Shown: in pieces, positions 6,709 through 15,226 of the stretch
Numbering within the stretch: position 1 is the stretch's first letter
How the letters are laid out: every line of letters begins with the position of its first letter
Source: an uncultured Oscillospiraceae bacterium
GTDB taxonomy: Bacteria; Bacillota; Clostridia; Oscillospirales; Oscillospiraceae
Direction: 5' to 3'
NCBI GenBank assembly: GCA_910579485.1
Contig: CAJTVO010000002.1
Coordinates: 1 to 64,000, forward strand
Length of the DNA: 64,000 nt
Notes under the pieces: model-generated
The model's input: only the letters and a program-made list of their open reading frames with translations
Database searches by the model: none
What the model was told of the DNA's origin: nothing
Program-made: the position numbers and the translations under genes

Positions 6709-9700
6709 ATGGCTGCTGAGCAAAACGAAAGCCTGCTGCCCGAGGAGCAGGACACGGTTATGGTATATTTTAACCCGGAGATCATCCAGAGCATGGCGGA
6801 CCTCTCCGCCGAACGGCAGCGGAATTTTCGGGAACTGCTGGAGGCCGCCGGCGACGGCGACCTGGACGCTGCCTGTCAGCTGGGACAGCACTACTGCCGG
6901 GGCAGCGACGGCGCGCCCAAGGACGAGAAAGAAGGCTTCTTCTGGCTCTCCAAGGCCGCCGAGGGGGACCACATCGCCGCCCAATACAGCCTAGGCATGT
7001 GCTGGCTCCGGGGCGTGGGCACGGAGAAAAATCCGGAGAAGGGCGCGGAGCTCCTGGCCGGAGCGGCGGAGCTGGGGTACCTCCCCGCCGTCTGTGAGCT
7101 GGGGCTGTGCTACGAGCTGGGCGCAGGGGTGGAGATGGACAAGCAAAAGGCGGCGGAGCTCTATCGCGAAGCCGCCGAACAGGACTTCGCCCCCGCGCAG
7201 TGCAACCTGGGATTCTTTTATTACCGAGGCATCGCCGTGGAGGAGGACGACCATCAGGCCGCCATGTGGTTCGCCAAGGCCGCCCAGCAGGGCTACGCGC
7301 GGGCCCAGATGCTCATGGGTGAGTGCTTCGAGAACGGCTACGGCGTGGAGAAGGACCCGGAGAAGGCCTTCGCCCTCTATCAGGCCTCCCACGAACAGGG
7401 ATACGAGGCGGGCACCTGCGCTCTGGGGGTCTGCTACGACCGGGGCATCGGCGTGGAAGCGGACCAGGAAAAGGCCGCGCAGCTCTACATGGACTCCGCC
7501 AAGGAGGGATATCCCAGGGGGCAGTACATGGTGGCCCAGTGCTATGAGTACGGCCACGGAATGGAAAAAGATTATGTCAAGGCGGCGGAGTACTACCGCC
7601 TTGCCCACGAGAGCGGGTTCCCGCCGGGGACCTGCGCGCTGGGGCTTTGCTATGAGATCGCCATGGGCGTGGAGGAGGACAAGGAAAAGGCCGTCCAGCT
7701 CTACCGCCAGGGCGCGGACGCGGGACACGCTCCCTCCCAGTGCAACCTGGGATTCTGTTACTACCAGGGCATTGGCGTGGAAGAGAACAACGAAGAGGCG
7801 GTAAAGTGGTTCCTGCGGGCCGCCGAACAGGAGTACCCCCGGGCGCTTCAGCTGCTGGGCGAGTGCTACGATTTCGGCTATGGCGTGGAGAAGGACGTGG
7901 CCAAGGCGGCCCAGCTCTATGCCGCCGCCAATGAGAAGGACCACGCTCCGGCGGCCACGGCCCTTGGGCTGTGCTACGAGCTGGGCCGGGGCGTGGAGCG
8001 GGATCTGCGCCGGGCGGTGGAGCTCTACCGGAAGGCCGCGGAGGCGGGAGACGTTCGGGGACAGTGCAACCTGGGCTACTGCTGCTATCAGGGCATCGGG
8101 ACGGAGGTGGACGATGCCGAGGCCGTCAAATGGTTCGCCGCCGCCGCGGAGCGGGAGTATCCCCGGGCGCAGTTCCTGCTGGGACAGTGCCGGGAGTTCG
8201 GGTATGGGGTGGAACAGGATGTGGATTCCGCCATTGAGCTCTACCGCTCCGCCTGGGAGAAGGGACACGCGCCCGCCGCCGCCGCCCTTGGGCTGTGCTA
8301 TGAGCAGGGCAAGGGCGTGGAACTGGACAAGGCCAAGGCGGTGGAGTATTACACCTTGGGCGCCGAGGCGGGAGACGCGCGGGCTCAGTGCAACTTGGGG
8401 TTCTGCTGCTACCAGGGCATCGGGACGGAAATGAACGACGACGAGGCCGTCAAGTGGTTTGAGAAGGCCGCTCAGCAGGACTACCCCAGAGCCCAGCAGC
8501 TGTTGGGCGAGTGTTACGAAAACGGCTACGGCGTGGAGAAGGACCCGCAAAGGGCGTTCCAGCTCTATCAGAAGTCCCATGAGAACGGGCACGCTCCCGG
8601 CACCTGCTCCCTGGGGCTGTGCTATGAGGCGGGAATCGGCGTGGAGGCCGACCCGCCCCGGGCGGTGGAGCTCTATCAGAAAGCCGCAGAAAGCGGCTAT
8701 CCCAGGGCTCAGTGCAACTTGGGGTTCTGCTACTACCGGGGCATCGGGACGGAGGAGGACAACGATCAGGCCTTCCAATGGTTCACCAAGGCGGCGGAGA
8801 CCGGGCTCCCTCGGGCCCAGCAGCTTCTGGGGGAATGCTACGAGAACGGGTATGGCACGGAGATCGACCTGGCGCGGGCGTTCCAGCTCTACCAGGCCGC
8901 CCACGAGCAGGGCTATGCCCCCGCCACCTGCGCGCTGGGGGTGTGCTACGAGTTCGGAGACGGCGTCAGGGAAGACAAGGCCAAGGCCGCGGCCCTCTAT
9001 TTGCAGGCCGCCAACGCGGGCCACGTCCGGGCCCAGTGCAACTATGGGTACTGCTGCTACCGGGGCATCGGCATGGAGGAAGACGACCAGGAAGCCGTCC
9101 GTTGGTTCAGCAAGGCCGCCCAGGCGGGCAGTGCCCGGGCCCAGATGCTGCTGGGCGAGTGCTATGAGAACGGGTACGGCGTAGAGGCGGATCCCGAGAA
9201 GGCGTTTCAGTTCTACTTGCAGGCCCATGAGGGGGGCAGCTCCGCCGGAACCTGTTCCCTGGGGCTGTGCTACGAGCTGGGTACCGGCGTGGAGCAGGAT
9301 AAGGAGAGGGCGGCGCAGCTCTACCTCCAGGCCGCCCAGGCGGGGAACGCGCGGGCCCAATGCAACCTGGGATTCTTCTACTACCACGGCATCGGTGTGG
9401 AGGAGGACAACGATCAGGCCTTCCAATGGTTCTCCCAGTCGGCGGAGAAGGAGTACCACCGGGCGGAGTTCTTCCTGGGCGAGTGCTACGAGAACGGCTA
9501 CGGCGTGGAGAAGGATCTGAGCCGCGCCGTGGAATATTACATCAAGGCCCACGAGGGCGGACGCTCGGACGGGACCTTCGCGCTGGCCGCCTGCTTTGAG
9601 AAGGGGCTGGGCGTGAAGGCGGACCCGGCCAAGGCCCTGGCCCTCTATCAGGAGGCCGCCGGGCAGGGGCACAAGGAGGCTCAGGAGGCGGTACAGCGCC

Positions 9701-9744
9701 TCACCGGAAAGAAGAAGCGCCGGTTTCCCTGGCAGAAGAAATGA
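6709..9744 (+). CDS. Large cytoplasmic Sel1-like repeat (SLR/TPR) protein
   Basis: 1011 residues from the ATG at 6709 (AAAGGAG eight bases upstream). After a 53-residue head come 26 tandem 36-residue Sel1 repeats (residues 54-989) and a basic tail ending KKKRRFPWQKK. Sel1 repeats form an alpha-solenoid that binds proteins. There is no signal peptide, lipobox or membrane segment, so it should act in the cytoplasm. The repeats follow a second order of three types (A with LGLCYE, B with CNLGFCYY, C with GECYENGYG). Each type carries conserved Cys residues, giving an unusually Cys-rich scaffold. Flanked by its own promoter and terminator; neighbours give no hint of its partner. Confidence 0.85.
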   Translation: MAAEQNESLLPEEQDTVMVYFNPEIIQSMADLSAERQRNFRELLEAAGDGDLDAACQLGQHYCRGSDGAPKDEKEGFFWLSKAAEGDHIAAQYSLGMCWLRGVGTEKNPEKGAELLAGAAELGYLPAVCELGLCYELGAGVEMDKQKAAELYREAAEQDFAPAQCNLGFFYYRGIAVEEDDHQAAMWFAKAAQQGYARAQMLMGECFENGYGVEKDPEKAFALYQASHEQGYEAGTCALGVCYDRGIGVEADQEKAAQLYMDSAKEGYPRGQYMVAQCYEYGHGMEKDYVKAAEYYRLAHESGFPPGTCALGLCYEIAMGVEEDKEKAVQLYRQGADAGHAPSQCNLGFCYYQGIGVEENNEEAVKWFLRAAEQEYPRALQLLGECYDFGYGVEKDVAKAAQLYAAANEKDHAPAATALGLCYELGRGVERDLRRAVELYRKAAEAGDVRGQCNLGYCCYQGIGTEVDDAEAVKWFAAAAEREYPRAQFLLGQCREFGYGVEQDVDSAIELYRSAWEKGHAPAAAALGLCYEQGKGVELDKAKAVEYYTLGAEAGDARAQCNLGFCCYQGIGTEMNDDEAVKWFEKAAQQDYPRAQQLLGECYENGYGVEKDPQRAFQLYQKSHENGHAPGTCSLGLCYEAGIGVEADPPRAVELYQKAAESGYPRAQCNLGFCYYRGIGTEEDNDQAFQWFTKAAETGLPRAQQLLGECYENGYGTEIDLARAFQLYQAAHEQGYAPATCALGVCYEFGDGVREDKAKAAALYLQAANAGHVRAQCNYGYCCYRGIGMEEDDQEAVRWFSKAAQAGSARAQMLLGECYENGYGVEADPEKAFQFYLQAHEGGSSAGTCSLGLCYELGTGVEQDKERAAQLYLQAAQAGNARAQCNLGFFYYHGIGVEEDNDQAFQWFSQSAEKEYHRAEFFLGECYENGYGVEKDLSRAVEYYIKAHEGGRSDGTFALAACFEKGLGVKADPAKALALYQEAAGQGHKEAQEAVQRLTGKKKRRFPWQKK
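6868..9675 (+). repeat. 26 tandem Sel1 repeats; 108-bp unit and 324-bp higher-order unit
   Basis: The 108-bp units code for 36-residue repeats. From 7624 to 9567 they are arranged as six uninterrupted A-B-C triplets (324 bp each). Another triplet spans repeats 3-5. Repeats 6-7 lack the B unit, so the phase slips there. Confidence 0.85.
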
Positions 9745-9747
9745 AAG

Positions 9748-9792
9748 AACGACCCTGACGGCTCGCCATGAGGCCGTCAGGGTCGTTTTTTT
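9748..9792. terminator. Terminator between convergent genes
   Basis: A 15-bp perfect stem (9748-9762 with 9773-9787), followed by a T run on the plus strand that overlaps the stop codon of the minus-strand gene. It ends the Sel1 gene and may also serve the other strand. Confidence 0.9.
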
Positions 9793-10573
9793 ACGGGCGG
9801 GGCTGCCGCCGCGGGGGCAGGAGTTCCGGCAGGATGTCCTCCACCTCCGGGTACATGAGAAATCCGGCGGTAAATCCCAGGTCATGGCCCATGCGGAGCT
9901 TCCGGCGGAGGGTGTCGGCGTCGTCGAAGAGCACAAACCGGCTATCCTCAGTGTCTGTAAAGGTGAAATACTTTGCACAGAGATCGTGGGAGTAAAACAC
10001 GGACTGCTGCTTTCTTCCCATCATTTCCGCCAGTTTTTCCCTGTCAAGTGGTTCCCCTTCCCCAGTGGGACAGGGCAGCGGGAAGCTCATACGCAGGCGC
10101 TGGAGATCCAGGGCCACCCTTCCCCTGCCGAATTGCCGTGCGCCCTCCTCCAAGCGTTGCTGGAGGTTCCCGCCGGACAGGGCGGTGCAGATCAGCACGG
10201 AGGCTTCGGGCACCCGGGCGCCGTAGGACTCCGGCACGAAGAGTCCCCTCCCGTTCCGGGTCAGGATACGGCCCAGGTTCTCCAGGAAGGCCGTCCGGTC
10301 CGCCGACACCGGCTGTTCGAGATCCGCAAAGACGCCGCCGTATCCCCGGTTGCCGCACTCCCGCCACACGTCCCGGCACAGGGCGGCGGGGTCCAGGATG
10401 GGGCCGCAGTCCCGGTCTCCCAGGACCATGAGGCCGCCCCGGGTCCTGGCCAGCAGGTCCCGGCGGGCCAGACGGCCGTCCCGCCCGATCCGGTAGGCCA
10501 CGTGGGCCAGACGGTCGGTGTAGCGGGCGGCCTCCCGGAGCTTGTCGGGCGTAACGGCCAAATAGAGCTGCAC
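9791..10573 (-). CDS. GH18-like TIM-barrel protein, function unknown
   Basis: 260 residues from a GTG start with a G-rich ribosome site. Two segments resemble glycoside hydrolase family 18 (chitinase/spore-cortex lytic type): GYGGVFADLEQP, a degenerate version of the catalytic DxxDxDxE strand, and FDDADTLRRKLRMGHDLGFTAGFLMYP, like the last two barrel strands. There is no signal peptide. Only one Asp and the Glu of the motif are visible, so enzymatic activity is doubtful. Assignment is by motif memory only. Confidence 0.45.
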   Translation of the reverse strand: MQLYLAVTPDKLREAARYTDRLAHVAYRIGRDGRLARRDLLARTRGGLMVLGDRDCGPILDPAALCRDVWRECGNRGYGGVFADLEQPVSADRTAFLENLGRILTRNGRGLFVPESYGARVPEASVLICTALSGGNLQQRLEEGARQFGRGRVALDLQRLRMSFPLPCPTGEGEPLDREKLAEMMGRKQQSVFYSHDLCAKYFTFTDTEDSRFVLFDDADTLRRKLRMGHDLGFTAGFLMYPEVEDILPELLPPRRQPRP

Positions 10574-10589
10574 AGGCGCTTCCCCCCTC

Positions 10590-10618
10590 TTGTGAAATCT
10601 GAAAAATGGTGCTATACT
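10590..10618 (+). promoter_or_regulatory. Promoter of the yqeG operon
   Basis: -35 TTGTGA (10590-10595), 17-base spacer, extended -10 TGC-TATACT (10613-10618). Confidence 0.7.
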
Positions 10619-10649
10619 CTTCCCATACTATGCGATCAAGGAGGGCGCT

Positions 10650-11153
10650 ATGCCACTTTCCCTTATCCCGGACCGGCTGTACAGCCGGTACACCGAACTT
10701 ACCCCCCAGGTGCTGAACGGCCTGGGCGTCCGGTTGCTGCTGTGCGACCTGGACTACACCCTGGCCCCCCGGCAGGTGAAGCGGCCGGACGACGCCCTCC
10801 GCGCCTGGATCGGCGAGTGCCGGAAGGCGGGGATCACGGTGATGATCCTCTCCAACAACCGGTCCTCCCGGCGGGTGGAGACCTTCTGCGGAGATCTGGG
10901 CATCCGGTACGTGGGCCACGCCGGGAAGCCGGGGACCAAGGGATACCGGCAGGCCATGGAACAGGCGGGCGAGACGCCGGGGCACACCGCCATGGTGGGC
11001 GACAAGCTCCTTACCGACGTGCTGGGCGCCAAGCGCTCCGGGATGCTGGCGCTGATGGTGGAGCCCCTGGGAGGCCCCGTGGGGGCCTGGAACCATGTGC
11101 TCCACGGACTGCAGAGGCCCTTCAAATGGATCGCGAAAAGGAGAACACTATGA
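10650..11153 (+). CDS. yqeG: YqeG family HAD IIIA-type phosphatase
   Basis: 167 residues. HAD motif I is DLDYTLAP (around residue 33), motif II SNN, and the motif III/IV region GDKLLTDVLGA. Members of this family are phosphatases of phosphatidylglycerophosphate or related substrates, or of unknown substrate. AAGGAGG precedes the start. The stop overlaps the next start as ATGA, so translation of the peptidase is coupled. Confidence 0.9.
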   Translation: MPLSLIPDRLYSRYTELTPQVLNGLGVRLLLCDLDYTLAPRQVKRPDDALRAWIGECRKAGITVMILSNNRSSRRVETFCGDLGIRYVGHAGKPGTKGYRQAMEQAGETPGHTAMVGDKLLTDVLGAKRSGMLALMVEPLGGPVGAWNHVLHGLQRPFKWIAKRRTL

Positions 11154-12220
11154 GCCGTTTTCAGAAGATCGCCGAGAAGCTGGCGTCCTATGGGCTGGAT
11201 GCCATGATGATCACCAGTGAGCCCAACCGGCTGTACGCCGCGCAGTTCCACTCCACGGCAGGGGTGGCGCTGGTGACGCGGGAGAAGAGCTGGTTTTTTA
11301 CCGACAGCCGGTATATGGAGGCCGCCAGGAAGCAGATCGACGGCGCAGAGCTCCGGCTGAACACCACGGACGTTACGCTCAACGATCTGACCAACCAGGT
11401 CATCCGGGCCCAAGGCATCCAGAAGCTGGGCTTCGAGGACCAGTACGCCACCGTGGCGGAGTACAACGTCTGGAAGGAAAAGCTGGCGTGCAGGGAGCTG
11501 GTCCCCGCCTCCGGACTGCTGTCGGAGCTGCGGATGGTCAAGGATGAGGAGGAGATCAAGAGCCTGGTGTGCGCCCAGCGGATCGCGGAGAAGGCCCTCC
11601 AGGATGTGCTGGCATTCATCAAGCCCGGTGTGACGGAGCGGGAGATCTCTGCCTACCTCCAGTACCGGATGCTCTGCCACGGGGCGGAGAAGATGAGCTT
11701 CGAGCCCATCGTGGTCAGCGGCGCCAACGGCAGTATGCCCCATGGGGTCCCCTCCGGCAAGAAGGTGGAGGACGGGGACTTCATCACCATGGACTTCGGC
11801 TGCGTCTGGGGCGGCTACTGCTCCGACATGACCCGGACCGTGGCGGTGGGCCATGTGACGGAGGAGATGGAGAAGGTCTATTACACCGTATTGGAGGCCC
11901 AGAAGGCCGGCATCGCCGCCGCCAGGGCCGGGGTCACCGGCAGGGCCGTCCACGAGGCGGCGGCCAAGGTCATCGAGGACGCGGGGTACGGGGAGTACTT
12001 CGGCCACGGTTTCGGTCACGGCGTGGGCGTGGAGATCCACGAGAGTCCCCGGGCCGCCATGACCAACGACAAGCCCCTGCCCGCAGGGGCGGTCATCTCC
12101 GCCGAGCCGGGGATCTATCTGCCGGGACGGTTCGGCGTGCGCATCGAGGACGTAATCGTGGTCAAGGAGGACGGGTGCGTGGACATCACGGAAGCCCCCC
12201 ACGAGCTGATCGTTTTATGA
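11150..12220 (+). CDS. Xaa-Pro aminopeptidase family (M24B) protein
   Basis: 356 residues from the ATG at 11150; the open frame extends far upstream without coding character and AAAAGGAG precedes this start. N-terminal creatinase-like domain (~1-125) and C-terminal pita-bread fold. All five metal ligands are visible: Asp in MDFGCVWGG and SDMTRTV, His in HGFGHGVG, Glu in SAEPGIYLPG and RIEDVIVV. Removes N-terminal residues ahead of proline in cytoplasmic peptides. In Firmicutes the gene often precedes efp; here a flavoprotein follows instead, joined by ATGA. Confidence 0.93.
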   Translation: MSRFQKIAEKLASYGLDAMMITSEPNRLYAAQFHSTAGVALVTREKSWFFTDSRYMEAARKQIDGAELRLNTTDVTLNDLTNQVIRAQGIQKLGFEDQYATVAEYNVWKEKLACRELVPASGLLSELRMVKDEEEIKSLVCAQRIAEKALQDVLAFIKPGVTEREISAYLQYRMLCHGAEKMSFEPIVVSGANGSMPHGVPSGKKVEDGDFITMDFGCVWGGYCSDMTRTVAVGHVTEEMEKVYYTVLEAQKAGIAAARAGVTGRAVHEAAAKVIEDAGYGEYFGHGFGHGVGVEIHESPRAAMTNDKPLPAGAVISAEPGIYLPGRFGVRIEDVIVVKEDGCVDITEAPHELIVL

Positions 12221-12756
12221 ATGCGCTGGTCATCAACTGCAGTCCCGTCCGGAACGGGGCAACGGCGGAGATCGTCCGGATCGTCTCAAGGCAGTTGGGC
12301 GGGAAATACACGGTGGAGCCCGTCTGTATTGACGACTACGACATCCATTTCTGCCGGGGATGCAGGAGCTGCCATACGACAGCGGCCTGCGTCCAGCATG
12401 ACGGCGTGGACCGTCTGATGGAGCGGTTCGAGTGGGCGGACGTTGTCGTTTCGGTTGCTCCCTCCTACTGGGCGGATATTCCCGGGCAGTTCAAGGCGTT
12501 CATCGACCGGTGTACGCCGTGGTGCAATACCCACGAGCCCCACGCGAAGCTGAGCGGCGGCAAAAGAGGCTATGCAATCGCCCTGCGGACTGGGCCCAGT
12601 ATGCGGGAATGCGAGAGGATCATCGAAAGCATCCAGCATTTTTACGGCCACCTGGAGATCGAGAGCTGCGGCAGTCTTGGGCTGTGCTCCATCGAGTACA
12701 AGGAGGACGTCGCGCCGAGGGAGCGGGAGATCGTGCGCTTTTGCGATTCGATTTGA
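12217..12756 (+). CDS. Flavodoxin-fold NAD(P)H-dependent FMN reductase-like protein
   Basis: 179 residues. The N-terminal FMN phosphate loop is NCSPVRNGATAEIV, followed by the FRGCRSC-type Cys segment (CRGCRSCHTTAAC) and the PSYWADIPGQFKAFIDR strand typical of NADPH-dependent FMN reductases and iron-sulfur flavoproteins. Only three to four Cys are present, so a [4Fe-4S] cluster is possible but not certain. Its start overlaps the stop of the peptidase gene (ATGA). No ribosome site of its own is evident. Confidence 0.85.
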   Translation: MNALVINCSPVRNGATAEIVRIVSRQLGGKYTVEPVCIDDYDIHFCRGCRSCHTTAACVQHDGVDRLMERFEWADVVVSVAPSYWADIPGQFKAFIDRCTPWCNTHEPHAKLSGGKRGYAIALRTGPSMRECERIIESIQHFYGHLEIESCGSLGLCSIEYKEDVAPREREIVRFCDSI

Positions 12757-12760
12757 TGTG

Positions 12761-12797
12761 AAAAGGACTGGAGACGCAAAATCTCCAGTCCTTTTTC
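12761..12797. terminator. Bidirectional terminator between convergent genes
   Basis: Perfect 13-14 bp stem (12761-12774 with 12782-12795) with an A run on one side and a T run on the other, so it can stop both the yqeG operon and metH. Confidence 0.9.
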
Positions 12798-12802
12798 TCT
12801 CG

Positions 12803-15157
12803 TTATTGATCCTTTCCGAACACCTGCGCCGCCACCCTGGCAGACTGGGCGGCGTCCTTGGTGTAGAAGTCCGCGCCGATGCGGTCCGCGAACTCCTGGG
12901 TTACCACCGCGCCGCCTACCATCACCTTGCAGGGCGCGCCCGCCTCCCGGAGGGCTTGGATGGTAGTGGCGATGTTCTGGGCTGTGGTGGTCATCAGGGA
13001 GCTGAGGCCCACCAGCGGGGCCTTCGTCTCCAGAGCCACCTGGACGACGGTTTCCGGCGATACGTCCCGGCCCAGGTCGATGACGCGGTAGCCGTAGTTC
13101 TCCAGGAGCATCTTCACGATGTTCTTGCCGATGTCGTGGACGTCGTTCTTCACGGTGGCCAGGAGGATGGTCCCCTTGTCCCCCGCCCCTTGGGGCAGAC
13201 GCTTGCGGAGCACGTCAAAGGCCGCCTTTACCGCGCCGGCGGAGGCCATGAGCTGGGGCAGGAACAGGCTCCCCTCCTCGTAGCGCTCCCCTACCCGGTC
13301 CAGGGCGGGAATGATGCGGCGGTCGATGATCTCCAGAGGCGTCTCCGCCTCCAGCAGGGCCTCCACGGCGGCGGGAACGCCGGACTTCATCCCACTGGCG
13401 ATCAGCAGCTCCAGACTTTCCTGGGGCAGATGGACCGGGTGGTCCGGCCCGCCAACGATCTGATGCCGCGCAATATAGCTCATGCAGCCGGGGTCCTGCC
13501 CGGTCAGGACCTTCATGGCGGACAGGGTATCCCGGACGCGGCTGGACTCTGTATTGACGATCGCCACGTTCAGCCCCGCCGCCAGACAGGCCGAGAGGTA
13601 GGCGCAGTTCAGCTCGTCCCGGCCAGGCAGGCCGTAGCTGACGTTGGATACACCCAGGACCGTCTTGTATCCCGCCTGCCGGACCAGGCGGATGGCCTCC
13701 GGCGTGACCAGGGCGTCCTTCTGGCTCACGGAGGCCGCCAGGGCCAGGCAGTCGATCCAGATGTCCTCCCGGCGGACGCCCGCCTGCTCCGCCGCCTCGG
13801 CGACCCGCAGGGCGGTATCCCGGCGGGCCTCCGGCTGGGAGGAGATGCCTCCGGCGTCCAGGGCCAAGACGATGAGGCCCGTGCCGTACTTCGCCGCCAG
13901 GGGGAGCATGGAGGCCATGCTCTCCTTCCCGCCGTTCACGGAGTTCAGCACCGGACGCCCCCGGCACACGCGGAGGGCTTTTTCCAGGGCCGCCGGGTCG
14001 GAACAGTCGATGACCAGAGGCAAGGGGGACACCTTCTGGATGGCCAGCACCAGGGCGGGCAGGGCCTCCCCCTCGTCGATGTCCGGCAGTCCCGCGTTCA
14101 CCACCAGAAAGTCCGCGCCCTCCCGCTCCTGCCAGACCGCTGCCTCGGCGGCGGCCTCCCAGTCTTTCGCGTAGAGGGCCTTCTTCATCGCAGGGCGGCC
14201 GGTGGGGTTCATGCGCTCCCCTACCGCGGCGATGGTATCCAGGTCCAGCGTTACCGCCCCCTGCCAGCCGCACAGGCGGCTCAGGCCATCCCTGGGACGG
14301 GGCGGGACGCTCCCGGTCCCCCGCCGGTCCAGAAGGGCCCGCAGGGCCCGGATATGGTCTGGCGTGGTGCCGCAGCAGCCGCCCAAGATGGACGCGCCGT
14401 CCTCCAGGAAGAGAGCCGCCCAGCGGGCGAACTCCTCCGGGGCCACGTCGTAGACGGTCTCGCCGTCCTCCAGGCGGGGCAGGCCCGCGTTGGGCTGGAT
14501 CATGACGGGCAGATGGGTGTGGCAGAGGACCTCCTCCAATACGGGGCGCAGTTCGCGGGGACCGGCGGAGCAGTTGACGCCGACGGCGTCCGCCCCCAGG
14601 CTGGTCAAGGTCACCGCTGCCGCCGCAGGGTCCACGCCCAGGAAGGTGCGTCCGTCCGCTCCGAAGGTCATGGTGACGAAGACGGGGAGATTTGTCCGCT
14701 CCTTGGCCGCCAGCAGGGCGGCTTTGGCCTCCAGGAGGTCGCTGATGGTCTCGATGAGGATCAGGTCCGCCTCGGCGGCAACCCCGGCGTCCATGATCTC
14801 GGCGAACATGGCGTAGGCCTCGTCGAAGGTCAGTTCACCGAAGGGCTCCAGCAGGGCGCCCAGGGGGCCTACGTCCAGGGCGACGTATCTATCCGGGCCG
14901 GCGGCCCGGCGGGCGATGGCGACGGCGGCGGCGATATAGGGGGCGGGGTCCTCCCCCAGCTTCCGGCGGCTGGCGCCGAAGGTGTTGGCAGTGAGGATGT
15001 CCGCGCCTGCCAAGGCATAGGCGGTGTGGACGGCCTCCACTGCCTGCGGGGCGGTGAGGTTCATCGTCTCCGGCGGCGCGCCCGCCGGGAGGCCCGCCTG
15101 CTGCAGCATGGTGCCCATGGCGCCGTCAAAGAGGCGGGGGATGGTCAGGTCCAGCAT
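12803..15157 (-). CDS. metH: Corrinoid-dependent methionine synthase, lacking the reactivation domain
   Basis: 784 residues from the ATG at 15157 (AAAGGA upstream). Order of domains: homocysteine-binding barrel (~1-290) with zinc ligands in GVNCSAG and GGCCGTTP; methyltetrahydrofolate-binding barrel (~315-570, GERMNPTG, NSVNGG); cobalamin cap (~575-665); and B12-binding Rossmann domain with the DVHDIG motif (~690) that supplies the lower His ligand. It lacks the C-terminal AdoMet reactivation domain of the E. coli enzyme, as is usual in Clostridia, where a separate protein reactivates the cofactor. Transcribed alone; no SAM riboswitch was seen upstream. Confidence 0.93.
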   Translation of the reverse strand: MLDLTIPRLFDGAMGTMLQQAGLPAGAPPETMNLTAPQAVEAVHTAYALAGADILTANTFGASRRKLGEDPAPYIAAAVAIARRAAGPDRYVALDVGPLGALLEPFGELTFDEAYAMFAEIMDAGVAAEADLILIETISDLLEAKAALLAAKERTNLPVFVTMTFGADGRTFLGVDPAAAAVTLTSLGADAVGVNCSAGPRELRPVLEEVLCHTHLPVMIQPNAGLPRLEDGETVYDVAPEEFARWAALFLEDGASILGGCCGTTPDHIRALRALLDRRGTGSVPPRPRDGLSRLCGWQGAVTLDLDTIAAVGERMNPTGRPAMKKALYAKDWEAAAEAAVWQEREGADFLVVNAGLPDIDEGEALPALVLAIQKVSPLPLVIDCSDPAALEKALRVCRGRPVLNSVNGGKESMASMLPLAAKYGTGLIVLALDAGGISSQPEARRDTALRVAEAAEQAGVRREDIWIDCLALAASVSQKDALVTPEAIRLVRQAGYKTVLGVSNVSYGLPGRDELNCAYLSACLAAGLNVAIVNTESSRVRDTLSAMKVLTGQDPGCMSYIARHQIVGGPDHPVHLPQESLELLIASGMKSGVPAAVEALLEAETPLEIIDRRIIPALDRVGERYEEGSLFLPQLMASAGAVKAAFDVLRKRLPQGAGDKGTILLATVKNDVHDIGKNIVKMLLENYGYRVIDLGRDVSPETVVQVALETKAPLVGLSSLMTTTAQNIATTIQALREAGAPCKVMVGGAVVTQEFADRIGADFYTKDAAQSARVAAQVFGKDQ

Positions 15158-15194
15158 GGTCGTGGGTCCTTTCTTTCGTTGTGCGGACGGTAAT

Positions 15195-15226
15195 GAAAAA
15201 AGCGTGCCTTCCGGCACGCTTTTTTC
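15195..15226 (-). terminator. Terminator of spoIIM-xerD
   Basis: Perfect 14-bp stem (15195-15208 with 15213-15226) with A and T runs on both sides. It overlaps the stop codon of xerD. Confidence 0.85.

Noticed and set aside
6868..9675. Regular repeats considered as a CRISPR array
   Set aside because: The 108-bp units are contiguous, coding and without spacers: Sel1 repeats.
6991..9978. 995-codon open frame antisense to the Sel1 gene
   Set aside because: It is a shadow: the repeated codon pattern of the Sel1 gene keeps the opposite frame open; no ribosome site and low-complexity Leu/Val/Ala product.
12572..15193. Long plus-strand open frame opposite metH
   Set aside because: GC-rich antisense frame with Gly/Arg/His-rich product; metH on the other strand has all family motifs.
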